NCBI GenBank assembly: GCA_031551125.1
Contig: JAVBOB010000023.1
Coordinates: 24,657-88,656 of the forward strand
Origin: JAIRNF01 sp031551125
GTDB lineage: Bacteria; Bacteroidota; Bacteroidia; Bacteroidales; UBA932
Length of the DNA stretch: 64,000 nt
Direction: 5' to 3'
Below are positions 52,751-60,898 of the stretch, one piece after another. The position numbers and the translations under genes are program-made. Each line of letters starts with the position of its first letter. The stretch's first letter is position 1. Below the pieces are notes generated by a model. That model did not search any database. It was not told the origin of the DNA and saw nothing but the letters and a program-made list of their open reading frames with translations.

Positions 52751-53446
52751 ATGGAGCACATGCAACGAATAGCTGATAAGCTGAACAAACTACGAGAACA
52801 AGATACGGATTTTGAGATTTTTGGCGCCGATTCGCACAAATATAAGATGAACCCAGTGCTGACTGAAGCCAAAATAAAAGCATACGAAGAAAAAAATAAC
52901 CTTACGCTACCCGAAGACTACCGATGGTTTTTGATGAACATTGGCAACGGTGGGGCAGGCCCCTGTTACGGCTTGTATAAATTGTCAAACCCGAAATACA
53001 AAGAAGATTACCCGTTCGTTAACGGACAGATGTTCTCCATCATCAAAAATGAAGAAGGTGTAGATTATACCGATTTAAAAAGCGAAGAATGGGGGTTAAG
53101 GCAATGCGTAGTACAGCGGAAATCTGAACAAGGAACCATAAAAATTTGTACTGAGGGTTGCGGAATGGAAATTATGCTGGTGCTGAAAGGCAAGGAAAAA
53201 GGTGCCATTTGGTTTACCGATTTCGGCAACGAGTCGGGCTTATTTTCCATTGACAGCCAAACTAGCGAAGACCTTTGCTCCATGACCTTTGCCGAATGGT
53301 ACGAAATGTGGCTGGATGATGCGTTGGATGGTGGAGGTTTTAATGTATCAGACTACCTTCTATTTGACGATGGGCTAACGCAAATTGAGGTTACTAAAGA
53401 GGATATTGAAGAGTATTTAGCATTAGAAGAAAAGGAAAAGAAGTAA
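52751..53446 (+). CDS. SMI1/KNR4-family protein
   Basis: 231 aa. LTEAKIKAYEEKNNLTLPEDYRWFLMNIGNGGAGPCYGLYKL is the SMI1/KNR4 signature. The domain is common among immunity proteins against secreted or contact-delivered toxins but also has other roles. No toxin gene is visible here. The C-terminus is rich in Glu and Lys (EYLALEEKEKK). It heads a small accessory island with a broken gene and a DUF2314-like gene. Confidence 0.82.
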   Translation: MEHMQRIADKLNKLREQDTDFEIFGADSHKYKMNPVLTEAKIKAYEEKNNLTLPEDYRWFLMNIGNGGAGPCYGLYKLSNPKYKEDYPFVNGQMFSIIKNEEGVDYTDLKSEEWGLRQCVVQRKSEQGTIKICTEGCGMEIMLVLKGKEKGAIWFTDFGNESGLFSIDSQTSEDLCSMTFAEWYEMWLDDALDGGGFNVSDYLLFDDGLTQIEVTKEDIEEYLALEEKEKK

Positions 53447-53483
53447 GTAAAAGAAAAAAGAAGAAAAACCGAAAGATTGCGAA

Positions 53484-53804
53484 GTGTTGAAAAAGGGGGA
53501 AGGATACATACGCCAATATATCAAACTTGGAGAGGAACAGTTCAAATCAAACGCATTTTCAGAAATGCTGGACACGTACAGCGACGCTATTGAACGTGCC
53601 AACTTTGACCGAATGTATCTGCAGTATAACTACGTAGAACACTTAACAAAAATGGTAATGATGCCAAAAACAGCTGGTAAATGAGAAGCCGGGAGCGCCC
53701 AAAAGTTAACTTTTACCGGATTTTTTGGCAGTAAGCCCTACTCGCAAGCCAACGCTTTCCTGAAAGAAAAAGGGTTGAACGAAATTGATTGGCGGGTGGA
53801 GTAA
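53484..53804 (+). pseudogene. Broken gene with in-frame TGA
   Basis: The + frame reads LKKGEGYIRQYIKLGEEQF ... MVMMPKTAGK, then TGA at 53682-53684. It goes on in the same frame as EAGSAQKLTFTGFFGSKPYS ... EKGLNEIDWRVE to a TAA at 53802-53804. There is no ATG (GTG or a lost start); the frame opens just after the SMI1 gene. The second part looks like a genuine protein end. A nonsense change from TGG or CGA is the simplest reading. Its last bases recur at 63862-63899. Confidence 0.6.
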
Positions 53805-53828
53805 GTTGTAACGGGTGAACAGCCACCT

Positions 53829-53853
53829 CGACTTCGTTTCGCTCGCAATGACC
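53829..53853. repeat. Relic of the REP-like element end
   Basis: CGACTTCGTTTCGCTCGCAA followed by TGACCG is the right end of the CTCGCAATGACG family without its partner arm. Confidence 0.5.
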
Positions 53854-53887
53854 GCCTCGTTTTGCTGTGTTATCTTTCTTTTTGTAA

Positions 53888-53938
53888 AATAACTTTAGCC
53901 CCAGCAGGTTTTAAAAACCTGCTGGGGCTAAAGTTATT
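53888..53938. terminator. Perfect 25-bp hairpin with a 1-nt loop
   Basis: Arms 53888-53912 and 53914-53938 are exactly inverted around a single A (core GCCCCAGCAGGTTTT). T8 follows shortly on the + strand at 53943-53950. It lies between the broken + gene and the convergent minus-strand gene, so it may terminate both. Confidence 0.7.
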
Positions 53939-53955
53939 GAGATTTTTTTTATTTG

Positions 53956-55263
53956 CTATTTCTGATACATCCTGTAAATGCTGTCCGGAGTGTATGCTTC
54001 ATCGTTTTCGTTGGGAGGACAAATTACCCAATCGGTCAAATGGCTGATGTCATGCACCTCTCGCTCTCCTCTCTTGAATCGTTTAATCCAGTAGGGGTCG
54101 TTAATTAGTTCGGCGTATAGCTTATCCCCATCTATGGCTAACAGCTGAAACCACAGGTGTTCTTTTTCGTTTTTGATAGTTTCGTTATCCGTATTGTATC
54201 CAAGTTTAACCAAGAATGTCCATCCGCTGTTGTTTCCGTATTGGTTAAACGTATCTCTCAAAATAGGGAAACGTTCTTTGGCCATCAAGCCCATACGTTT
54301 GGTTTCTTCATTGGTAATAAAGAATAGGAGGTCCTTTTTCAGCGTGCTTACGTATATTTCAGGAGAGCATAGCTCACCTTCCTGACTGGCAAATATAACG
54401 CCGGCAGGCTCCCCGCTCATGCCGTTTCCATCTTCTTTGTGGTCATTTAATCCACCTGATGTATTCTCGGGGATAGTGGGAACAACATCCTCCCATCTTC
54501 GCCAGCAAAGTTTTACCCCAAGCCCATCGTAACCAATGGTGAACTCTTCATTTTCATTTGGTATTTTTTCCAAAAATAGGTTTGCCGTCACACGCAGCAG
54601 CTGAGCAAGGTATTCGGCACCGTTGCGTAGGTCAACCATCTCCAGCTCAACGCTACCGCAACGAAGAAGCCCATGTGTATGTAGCCAGTAACGACGGTTG
54701 TCTCCATCTCCGTTGTTTACCGCATGTATGCAGTACAGGTAGTCGGGAGAAGGAGGTATTAGTGACACCGCTGTCATCTTCAGCCATTCGCCGGAAAGCA
54801 AGCACCATGACATGAAGTCTATTACAACAGAAGGGTTGGGAACAATGGAATGAAGGACTTTCAGCTGAAACAGAAAATCGTCAATGGCTTTTCCGTTAAA
54901 GTTTACTGCACAGGAAACGTATTCTGTTTGTAGAATTGCTTTCTTCATTTCCGTTTTGCTAATGTAGTTGCCGGAACCAAGTTCAAGAAGATTTAAATTT
55001 TTGGTTGGTTCCACCGTTATTTCAACTTCGTAGCTGGTGCTTTGGTACAGCAGCTCTGCGCTAATTATAAATCGACTTTCTGATTCAGGTGGCGGCTGTC
55101 GTTGAGTAAAGGCAAACAGCTCAAAGTAGCCGGATGATACCAATGCACGTTCTACTTGTTCAACAGAAAAGTTGAAATTTTCTTCACTCGCCATAACCCC
55201 CATGAATGAAGTCATTCGTAGTCCTTTATTGAGTACTGCATCGTATTTTTGCTCGCTGTTCAT
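53956..55263 (-). CDS. DUF4026/DUF2314-like protein
   Basis: 435 aa, no signal peptide or membrane segment, so cytoplasmic. The C-terminal about 110 residues (KEHLWFQLLAIDGDKLYAELINDPYWIKRFKRGE then SHLTDWVICPP) resemble DUF2314. The longer N-terminal part (VLNKGLRMTSFMGVMASEENFNFSVEQVERAL) resembles DUF4026. Proteins with these domains are often found beside polymorphic-toxin immunity genes, in agreement with the nearby SMI1/KNR4 gene. The function is unknown, and the domain names are from memory. Confidence 0.6.
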   Translation of the reverse strand: MNSEQKYDAVLNKGLRMTSFMGVMASEENFNFSVEQVERALVSSGYFELFAFTQRQPPPESESRFIISAELLYQSTSYEVEITVEPTKNLNLLELGSGNYISKTEMKKAILQTEYVSCAVNFNGKAIDDFLFQLKVLHSIVPNPSVVIDFMSWCLLSGEWLKMTAVSLIPPSPDYLYCIHAVNNGDGDNRRYWLHTHGLLRCGSVELEMVDLRNGAEYLAQLLRVTANLFLEKIPNENEEFTIGYDGLGVKLCWRRWEDVVPTIPENTSGGLNDHKEDGNGMSGEPAGVIFASQEGELCSPEIYVSTLKKDLLFFITNEETKRMGLMAKERFPILRDTFNQYGNNSGWTFLVKLGYNTDNETIKNEKEHLWFQLLAIDGDKLYAELINDPYWIKRFKRGEREVHDISHLTDWVICPPNENDEAYTPDSIYRMYQK

Positions 55264-55476
55264 CGAGGTTGTTTGCTATTGATTTGTATTTTGTCCTTTA
55301 ACATACGGGAGCAACCATTTGTTTAGAAGTTTATGAGAACGATTAAATGTTTGAAAATGGAAGCCATGAAGACAATACTATTTAACCCAAGTTGCTAGCT
55401 ATACCCTATTTACTGTGTCCTATTTTACTTCAAGCCGGTCTGAAAGCAAAAACGCCACAACGTGGCCGCTTACTTA

Positions 55477-55641
55477 CCTTCGGTGAGCTCGTAAACTCGG
55501 TTCAGCCCAATGGCAAAGCGTAGCGATGCCTTAGGTGAGCATACCGGCAACAGCAGCATGGCGCGCGAAGCACCTTACTCTCATCAGGGCGGTAGATATT
55601 CGAATTTTACTTTCCGAGGCGTTGCCGTCGGGCTGAATTAA
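55477..55641. repeat. TTCAGCCC-ended element with inserted word and small ORF
   Basis: Part of the gene-free gap 55264-55829. 55477-55502 is the CCTTCGGTGAGCTCGTAAAC word. Then TTCAGCCCAATGGCAA (55501-55516) and TTGCCGTCGGGCTGAA (55622-55637) are inverted ends with 14 of 16 matches, enclosing about 105 bp. Its right end matches, on the other strand, the TTAATTCAGCCCAACG at 44062. Confidence 0.7.
55510..55641 (+). CDS. Small ORF inside the repeat element (doubtful)
   Basis: 43 aa from ATG 55510 to TAA 55639-55641: MAKRSDALGEHTGNSSMARE, then APYSHQGGRYSNFTFRGVAV and GLN. The frame fills the element exactly and both ends lie within its inverted repeats. The composition looks protein-like. There is no promoter box close by. 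It may be a translated repeat without function, the tail of a lost gene, or a real small protein carried by the element. Confidence 0.35.
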   Translation: MAKRSDALGEHTGNSSMAREAPYSHQGGRYSNFTFRGVAVGLN

Positions 55642-55774
55642 ACTGCACTTTCAGCGCGTTATCTTTTTGAAACAACATTTCTCATGAACATGTCTGTATT
55701 GCTTACTATTCGGTGAGTATTTTATTGATAATAGAGCGTAGAAATCAGCGGAAACCCTTGTCTTTTCTTACAAT

Positions 55775-55805
55775 TTGTCACTTTCACTCCGAACAAGTAC
55801 ATTTG
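55775..55805 (+). promoter_or_regulatory. Bacteroidota-type promoter of the epimerase-PAP2-SBF operon
   Basis: TTG at 55775-55777, a 20-nt spacer and TACATTTG at 55798-55805, 24 nt before the ATG at 55830. Confidence 0.75.
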
Positions 55806-55829
55806 CGGTTTGATTAACAAGCTCATAGT

Positions 55830-56837
55830 ATGACAAAAATCCTTATAACCGGAGCAAGTGGTTTTATTGGCAGCTTTTTGGTGGAGCATTCACTGGGAAG
55901 GGGCTATGATACCTATGCGGGTGTGCGGGCATCGAGCAGTAGAGGCTACTTGAAAGATGAACGAATCAAATTTGTTGATTTGCGTTATGCCGATAAGGAG
56001 CAGCTGATTGCCCAGCTTCGTGCATGGAAGGAGCAGAACGGGAAGTGGGATTATATTATTCACAACGCAGGGGTTACTAAATGTGACGATAAGCGTGACT
56101 TTGAACGGGTAAACTACGGGCTTACCAAAAATTTTGTGGAGGCGTTGATAGAGGCCGATATGGTTCCGCAAAAGTTTGTTTATATGAGCAGCCTTTCCGC
56201 TTGGGGAGGGGGTAACGGAAAAACCTTGGAGCCTATTATGCTTAATGATGAGCCTAAGCCCGATACTACCTATGGTAAAAGTAAGCTGATGGCTGAGCAA
56301 TTTATCAGTAAGCTATCGGATTTTCCGTATATTTTTATGCGTCCTACGGGCGTGTACGGGCCTAGAGAAAAGGACTATTTTGTTTTTCTGAAAACGATAA
56401 AAAGCGGGCTAGAACCTTCTATGGGTTTTAAGCCTCAGTACCTCACATTTATTTACGTGCGAGATTTGGTAAAGGCCGTATTCCTGAGCATTGAAAAGAA
56501 CGTTGTGCGTAAGGGCTACTTTATAAGCGATGGCAAGGTTTATACCAATCAGGAGTACGCCGATATTGTGAAAAAACATTTGGGCAAGAAGCGCACGTTG
56601 AAAGTAAAAGTACCCTTGTTCTTGGTTAAGGGAATAGCCATGCTACTTGATACGGTATGCGGATGGTTTGGCAAATCGCCTACGCTGAATCGAGATAAGT
56701 ACAACATTATGCGCTGCATGAACTGGAAGTGTGAGGTGGAACCTTTACAGCGCGATTTGGGCTTTGTTGCCGACTACGACTTGGATAGGGGAGTAGAGGA
56801 ATCTATAGTATGGTATAAGAATGAGAACTGGCTCTAG
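55830..56837 (+). CDS. NAD(P)-dependent epimerase/dehydratase (extended SDR)
   Basis: 335 aa. The N-terminal Rossmann loop ILITGASGFIGSFLVE binds NAD(P). YxxxK is present as TTYGKSKLMAEQF, with MSSLSAWG before it for the catalytic Ser. MRPTGVYGPREKDYF follows. Extended SDRs act on nucleotide sugars, sterols or lipid-like ketones; the substrate is not evident. The following PAP2-type gene overlaps it by 17 nt, so the two proteins probably work in one pathway, possibly lipid or sphingolipid synthesis (inference). Confidence 0.82.
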   Translation: MTKILITGASGFIGSFLVEHSLGRGYDTYAGVRASSSRGYLKDERIKFVDLRYADKEQLIAQLRAWKEQNGKWDYIIHNAGVTKCDDKRDFERVNYGLTKNFVEALIEADMVPQKFVYMSSLSAWGGGNGKTLEPIMLNDEPKPDTTYGKSKLMAEQFISKLSDFPYIFMRPTGVYGPREKDYFVFLKTIKSGLEPSMGFKPQYLTFIYVRDLVKAVFLSIEKNVVRKGYFISDGKVYTNQEYADIVKKHLGKKRTLKVKVPLFLVKGIAMLLDTVCGWFGKSPTLNRDKYNIMRCMNWKCEVEPLQRDLGFVADYDLDRGVEESIVWYKNENWL

Positions 56838-57741
56838 ACAATTTTTTCCAAGCGAGCTTATTACGCTGGCATATATCCTGATTACCGGATTACTGGTTAT
56901 CTTTTCGTGGCATAAGGTGGATAATGCCGCCGATATGCTGTTCTTTCGTCTTGTGGTGGCTGCCGGTATTATTGTAATGAGCATTGTGTACAAGCGCTAT
57001 CCGGTTAAAGGGATGTGGTTTATCCGAAATTTCCTTGTATCATGGCTTATTTTGTACTGGTACCCCGAAACATACTACTTGGGGAAGTGTACCATGGACC
57101 CTCTTGATAGCTTTTTTATGTCGGCAGACCAGTGGTTGTTTGGCTGTCAGCCCAGCATAGAGTTCAGTAAGGCCATACCATACGCGTGGTTCAGCGAGCT
57201 AATGTGCTTTGGTTACTTTTCCTACTTCTTTATGATTCTCGGCACGGCGTTCTACTTTTACTTTCGTAAACGCTCACAGGTACAGCGGTCAATATTTATC
57301 ATACTTTGTTCATTTTTATGCTACTACCTGATATTCGCTTTAGTTCCGGTAATGGGTCCTCAGTTCTACTTCCCGGAGCCGTTGAACAGCATACCTGACG
57401 CCGGAATTTTCCGTTACCTTGTTAAGCTTACGCAGGAGATGGGAGAGCAGCCTACCGGTGCATTCCCCAGCTCCCATGTCGCCCTTTGTCTTATTAACCT
57501 TACGTTGCTTTACAAATACGCGCGTAAAGGTTTTTACTTGTTGCTTCCTGTAGCCTTGCTCTTAATCTGCTCAACGGTGTACATTAAAGCGCACTACTTG
57601 GTTGATGTATTTGCCGGCTTTATTACGGCCCCATTTGTTTACCGGTTTAGCATTTACTGTTGGAATATCTTACAACCAAGAGCTTGCGTGTTGGGTAATC
57701 CGGTACAAGCAGAGGTAGAGTTCAACGTTGAGGCTAAGTAG
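56821..57741 (+). CDS. PAP2-family membrane phosphatase/transferase
   Basis: 306 aa with about six membrane helices. The PAP2 active site is seen as GAFPSSHVALC and, after the next helix, STVYIKAHYLVDVFAG, with the two catalytic histidines. The first KxxxxxxRP-type motif is not obvious (PVMGPQFYF lies in its place). This PAP2_3-like layout is shared with inositol-phosphoceramide synthase-type enzymes, so a phosphosphingolipid or phospholipid head-group reaction is possible. The start codon lies inside the epimerase gene, 17 nt before its end. Confidence 0.78.
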   Translation: MRTGSRQFFPSELITLAYILITGLLVIFSWHKVDNAADMLFFRLVVAAGIIVMSIVYKRYPVKGMWFIRNFLVSWLILYWYPETYYLGKCTMDPLDSFFMSADQWLFGCQPSIEFSKAIPYAWFSELMCFGYFSYFFMILGTAFYFYFRKRSQVQRSIFIILCSFLCYYLIFALVPVMGPQFYFPEPLNSIPDAGIFRYLVKLTQEMGEQPTGAFPSSHVALCLINLTLLYKYARKGFYLLLPVALLLICSTVYIKAHYLVDVFAGFITAPFVYRFSIYCWNILQPRACVLGNPVQAEVEFNVEAK

Positions 57742-57742
57742 A

Positions 57743-58759
57743 ATGCCCCGTACAAGTCACAATAAGCTTTCAGTACTAAAAAACGCCGGACTAAACGGCT
57801 TTATGCTTGTACTTATTGGTTGTATAGCGCTTGCTTACGTTTGGAGCAGCCCCGGTACATACGATGGTGTATTTTCCCTAAACCAAATAGGTAATTACGG
57901 TATTTCGTTTATTTTTTTCTTTTACGGCCTTCGGTTAAGTCTTTCAAAGCTTAGGGAGGGTTTGGTAAATTGGCGGTTGCATACGGTTGTGCAGCTATCA
58001 ACCTTTGTGCTGTTTCCGCTTATTGCTCTTTTGTTGATGTTTGTATTCCGAGCTAGCTTCGGTAGCCTTCTTTGGCTCGGCTTCTTTTTTCTAGCCGCGT
58101 TACCTTCTACCGTATCATCATCGGTAGTGATGGTTTCTATGGCTAAGGGCAATCTTCCGGCCGCCATTTTTAACGCCAGCATATCAAGTATTGTAGGGGT
58201 ATTTATTACCCCGCTATGGATGGGGCTGGTACTTTCTACCGTAAACGAAGGGTTTGACCTGGCTCCGATTATTGTTAAGCTGGTGCTACAGGTGTTGCTG
58301 CCGGTTGGACTTGGTGTGTTGCTAAATCGTAAGTTCGGTTGGGTCTCTGAGCGATACGCCAGCACGCTTCGATATTTCGACCAAGCGGTTATTTTGCTTA
58401 TTATCTACACCTCGTTTTGTGAATCGTTTGCTGTCAACCTGTTCAGCGGGTTTAGCGGATGGCATATTTTACTGCTTGCTTTTGCCATGGCGGCTTTCTT
58501 CTTTGCGGTTTATGGAGCTATTTACGCTATTTGCCGGTGGTTGCGGTTTAACGGCGAAGACCGTATTACCGCTTTGTTTTGCGGTTCAAAAAAATCGCTG
58601 GTGCATGGAACCGTAATGTCGAAAGTACTATTTACGGGAGCCTCTTCTACGGGAATTATACTGCTTCCCATTATGCTATACCATGCCATACAGCTGGCTA
58701 TTGTTAGCGTTATTGCAAGAAAGATGGGAGAGGATAGGGATTTACCCCCAGCTTCCTAA
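57743..58759 (+). CDS. Bile acid:sodium symporter-like (SBF-like) transporter
   Basis: 338 aa from the ATG at 57743, one base after the PAP2 stop; an ATG-less frame five codons longer overlaps that stop. About ten membrane helices. FFFLAALPSTVSSSVVMVSMAKGNLPAAIFNASISSIVGVFITP is the crossover region of the SBF-like (YfeH) group. GSKKSLVHGTVMSKVLF is also typical. It probably moves an organic anion with Na+ or H+; the substrate is unknown. The C-terminus DLPPAS reads into a CCCCCAG-type repeat. Confidence 0.85.
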   Translation: MPRTSHNKLSVLKNAGLNGFMLVLIGCIALAYVWSSPGTYDGVFSLNQIGNYGISFIFFFYGLRLSLSKLREGLVNWRLHTVVQLSTFVLFPLIALLLMFVFRASFGSLLWLGFFFLAALPSTVSSSVVMVSMAKGNLPAAIFNASISSIVGVFITPLWMGLVLSTVNEGFDLAPIIVKLVLQVLLPVGLGVLLNRKFGWVSERYASTLRYFDQAVILLIIYTSFCESFAVNLFSGFSGWHILLLAFAMAAFFFAVYGAIYAICRWLRFNGEDRITALFCGSKKSLVHGTVMSKVLFTGASSTGIILLPIMLYHAIQLAIVSVIARKMGEDRDLPPAS

Positions 58760-58770
58760 AAAGCTATTTT

Positions 58771-58954
58771 ACTACATAGGCAGATAGGGACACATAGATT
58801 TTTTGTACATTGTGTTGTAAATAAATTCATTACCGGTAAAAATTGTTGTAAATAGAATTTGCTTTTTATTACCTCCTTGAGGGCTGATATTGATTGGCTT
58901 ATAATTATCAAGAGAAAAATTCTATGTTTCTATTGTGTTCTATGTGCTATGTGG
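58771..58954. repeat. ACATAG-family inverted repeat in the gap before rimP
   Basis: The gap is 58760-59102. ACTACATAGGCAGATAGGGA and CACATAG (58771-58797) face TCTATGTTTCTATTGTG and TTCTATGTGCTATGTGGT (58921-58954). The same words occur at 27698-27822, there nested in another repeat. Confidence 0.7.
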
Positions 58955-58996
58955 TAAAATCACTTTTGAGATAAACCATAAAAATGTCATGAAAAT

Positions 58997-59027
58997 TTGG
59001 AAGTTAATTCAACAAGTATTACATTTG
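58997..59027 (+). promoter_or_regulatory. Bacteroidota-type promoter of rimP-nusA-infB
   Basis: TTG at 58997-58999, a 20-nt spacer and TACATTTG at 59020-59027. The predicted leader of about 70 nt holds one strong hairpin before the rimP ATG. Confidence 0.78.
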
Positions 59028-59058
59028 CAGCAAGTTCAGCCCCCTGAAAGGGCATAAA

Positions 59059-59089
59059 AGAATAAGGGGACACAATGTCCCCTTATTCT
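59059..59089 (+). promoter_or_regulatory. 14-bp hairpin in the rimP leader
   Basis: AGAATAAGGGGACA (59059-59072) and TGTCCCCTTATTCT (59076-59089) pair perfectly around CAA, 13 nt before the start codon. No T-tract follows on +, so it is not a plain terminator. CCCC at 59041-59044 could compete for GGGG. It may control translation or attenuation of the operon. Confidence 0.6.
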
Positions 59090-59102
59090 GTAAGGGTAAC
59101 GC

Positions 59103-59570
59103 ATGATTAAGGTAGATGATATAAAGCAGCTGGTAGAGCAAGCCATTGAGGGCAGCGACATGTTTGTGGTGGCTGTTACCGTAAGTACGGACAACCGTAT
59201 AGAGGTTGATTTGGATAGACCCACAGGCATCTGCATTGATGATTGTGCTACCGTAAGCCGTTTTATAGAAAACGCGCTGGATAGAGACGAAGAAGACTTC
59301 GAACTGATAGTAGCATCTGCCGGTATAGGCCAGCCCTTTAAGGTGCCTCAGCAGTACCAAAAAAATATAGGAAAAGAAGTAGAAGTGTTGCTGCGAAGCG
59401 GTATTAAGCGAAAAGGTATTCTGCAAAATGCTGCAAATGATGAAATAACACTTGAATACGAAGTACAGGAGCTAGCTGAGGGTAAGAAGCGTAAACAAGC
59501 TGTAGTAAAAAGCGATACCATACGGCTAGACGATATAAAGAGCACGAAATTGTTGCTGTACGTCAGGTAG
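59103..59570 (+). CDS. rimP: Ribosome maturation factor RimP
   Basis: 155 aa. It assists 30S subunit assembly. VSTDNRIEVDLDRPTGICIDDCATVSRFIENALD is the N-terminal RimP domain block; the C-terminal part contains ASAGIGQPFKVPQQYQKNIGKEVEVLLRSG, with the SP(G)-type turn altered to SAGIGQP. Position at the head of rimP-nusA-infB confirms it. nusA starts 39 nt later. Confidence 0.94.
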   Translation: MIKVDDIKQLVEQAIEGSDMFVVAVTVSTDNRIEVDLDRPTGICIDDCATVSRFIENALDRDEEDFELIVASAGIGQPFKVPQQYQKNIGKEVEVLLRSGIKRKGILQNAANDEITLEYEVQELAEGKKRKQAVVKSDTIRLDDIKSTKLLLYVR

Positions 59571-59608
59571 TAGCCGTTTTACTGAAGAAAAACAGGAAAA
59601 ATTATTAT

Positions 59609-60841
59609 ATGGAAAATCTGAGCTTAATTGACACTTTTTCGGAATTCAAAGAGCTGAAGAATATTGACCGTCCCACCATGATGAGCGTGTTGGAAGAGGT
59701 ATTTCGTAACCTTCTTACCAAGATGTATGGTTCGGCTGATAACTTCGATATTATCGTAAATATAGACAAAGGCGACTTTGAAATTTGGCGTAACCGCGAA
59801 GTTGTAGAGGAGGTTGAAGACTCTAACCTGCAAATATCGCTTGAGGAAGCCCAAAAAATAGATACGTCCTACGAGTTGGGAGAAGAGGTAGCCGAAGAGG
59901 TGAAGCTAGCCGATTTTGGCAGACGTAATATTTTGGCTTTACGTCAAAACTTGGCCGGACGCATTATGGATTTGGAAAAAGCCAACCTGTTTAACGCCTA
60001 TAAGGAACGCGTTGGCGAGATAGTGGTTGGCGAAGTGTATCAGGCATGGAAAAAAGAAGTATTGGTACTTGATAATGATGAAAACGAGCTGATACTTCCA
60101 AAAACGGAGCAAATACCTTCCGACTTTTTCCGCAAGGGTGATGCCATTCGTGCAGTTGTATCTCGCGTAGATATGAAGAACAACACGCCTGTTATTATTC
60201 TATCACGTACCTCTCCGGCATTCCTTGAGCGTTTGTTTGAGCAGGAAGTTCCCGAAATATTCGATGGTCTTATCACCATCAAAAAGATAGTTCGTGTACC
60301 GGGTGAGCGAGCCAAGGTTGCCGTAGAGTCATACGATGACCGCATTGACCCTGTAGGTGCATGTGTGGGTATTAAGGGCTCGCGTATTCACTCCATTGTT
60401 CGTGAGCTACGCAACGAAAATATCGACGTAATTAACTATACTACCAACATTCAGCTATACATACAACGCGCGTTGAATCCAGCCAAAATATCATCAATAA
60501 AAATTGATGATGGCCAAAAGCGGGCTAACGTGTATCTTAAACCCAGCGAGGTTTCTTTGGCTATTGGCAAGGGTGGGTTGAATATAAAGTTGGCCAGCCA
60601 GCTGGTAGGTTATGAGATAGACGTGTATCGTGAAGCTGAGGAGTACGAGGAGGAAGATGTTAGCTTGGATGAATTCTCAGACGAAATAGAAAGCTGGGTT
60701 ATTGATGCGCTAAAAGCAGTTGGTTGCGATACGGCTAAGAGCGTACTCAATGTTCCGGTAGAGGATTTGGCAAAGCGTACAGACTTAGAAGAAGAAACTA
60801 TCAGAGAAGTTATTACAATATTGAAGGCTGAGTTTGAGTAA
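59609..60841 (+). CDS. nusA: Transcription factor NusA
   Basis: 410 aa. An N-terminal RNA-polymerase-binding domain (about 1-125) is followed by S1 (GEIVVGEVYQAWKKEVLVLDNDENELILP) and two KH domains (VGACVGIKGSRIHSIVRELRNENIDVI and VSLAIGKGGLNIKLASQLVGYEIDVY). A short helical C-terminus with a helix-hairpin-helix feel (LEEETIREVITILKAEFE) ends it. There are no full acidic repeats as in E. coli. It controls pausing, termination and antitermination. Confidence 0.96.
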   Translation: MENLSLIDTFSEFKELKNIDRPTMMSVLEEVFRNLLTKMYGSADNFDIIVNIDKGDFEIWRNREVVEEVEDSNLQISLEEAQKIDTSYELGEEVAEEVKLADFGRRNILALRQNLAGRIMDLEKANLFNAYKERVGEIVVGEVYQAWKKEVLVLDNDENELILPKTEQIPSDFFRKGDAIRAVVSRVDMKNNTPVIILSRTSPAFLERLFEQEVPEIFDGLITIKKIVRVPGERAKVAVESYDDRIDPVGACVGIKGSRIHSIVRELRNENIDVINYTTNIQLYIQRALNPAKISSIKIDDGQKRANVYLKPSEVSLAIGKGGLNIKLASQLVGYEIDVYREAEEYEEEDVSLDEFSDEIESWVIDALKAVGCDTAKSVLNVPVEDLAKRTDLEEETIREVITILKAEFE

Positions 60842-60898
60842 GCGTTAATGCTTACCACCTAACGCTAAAAGCATTACCAAAAATAATAGGGGCGCAGT

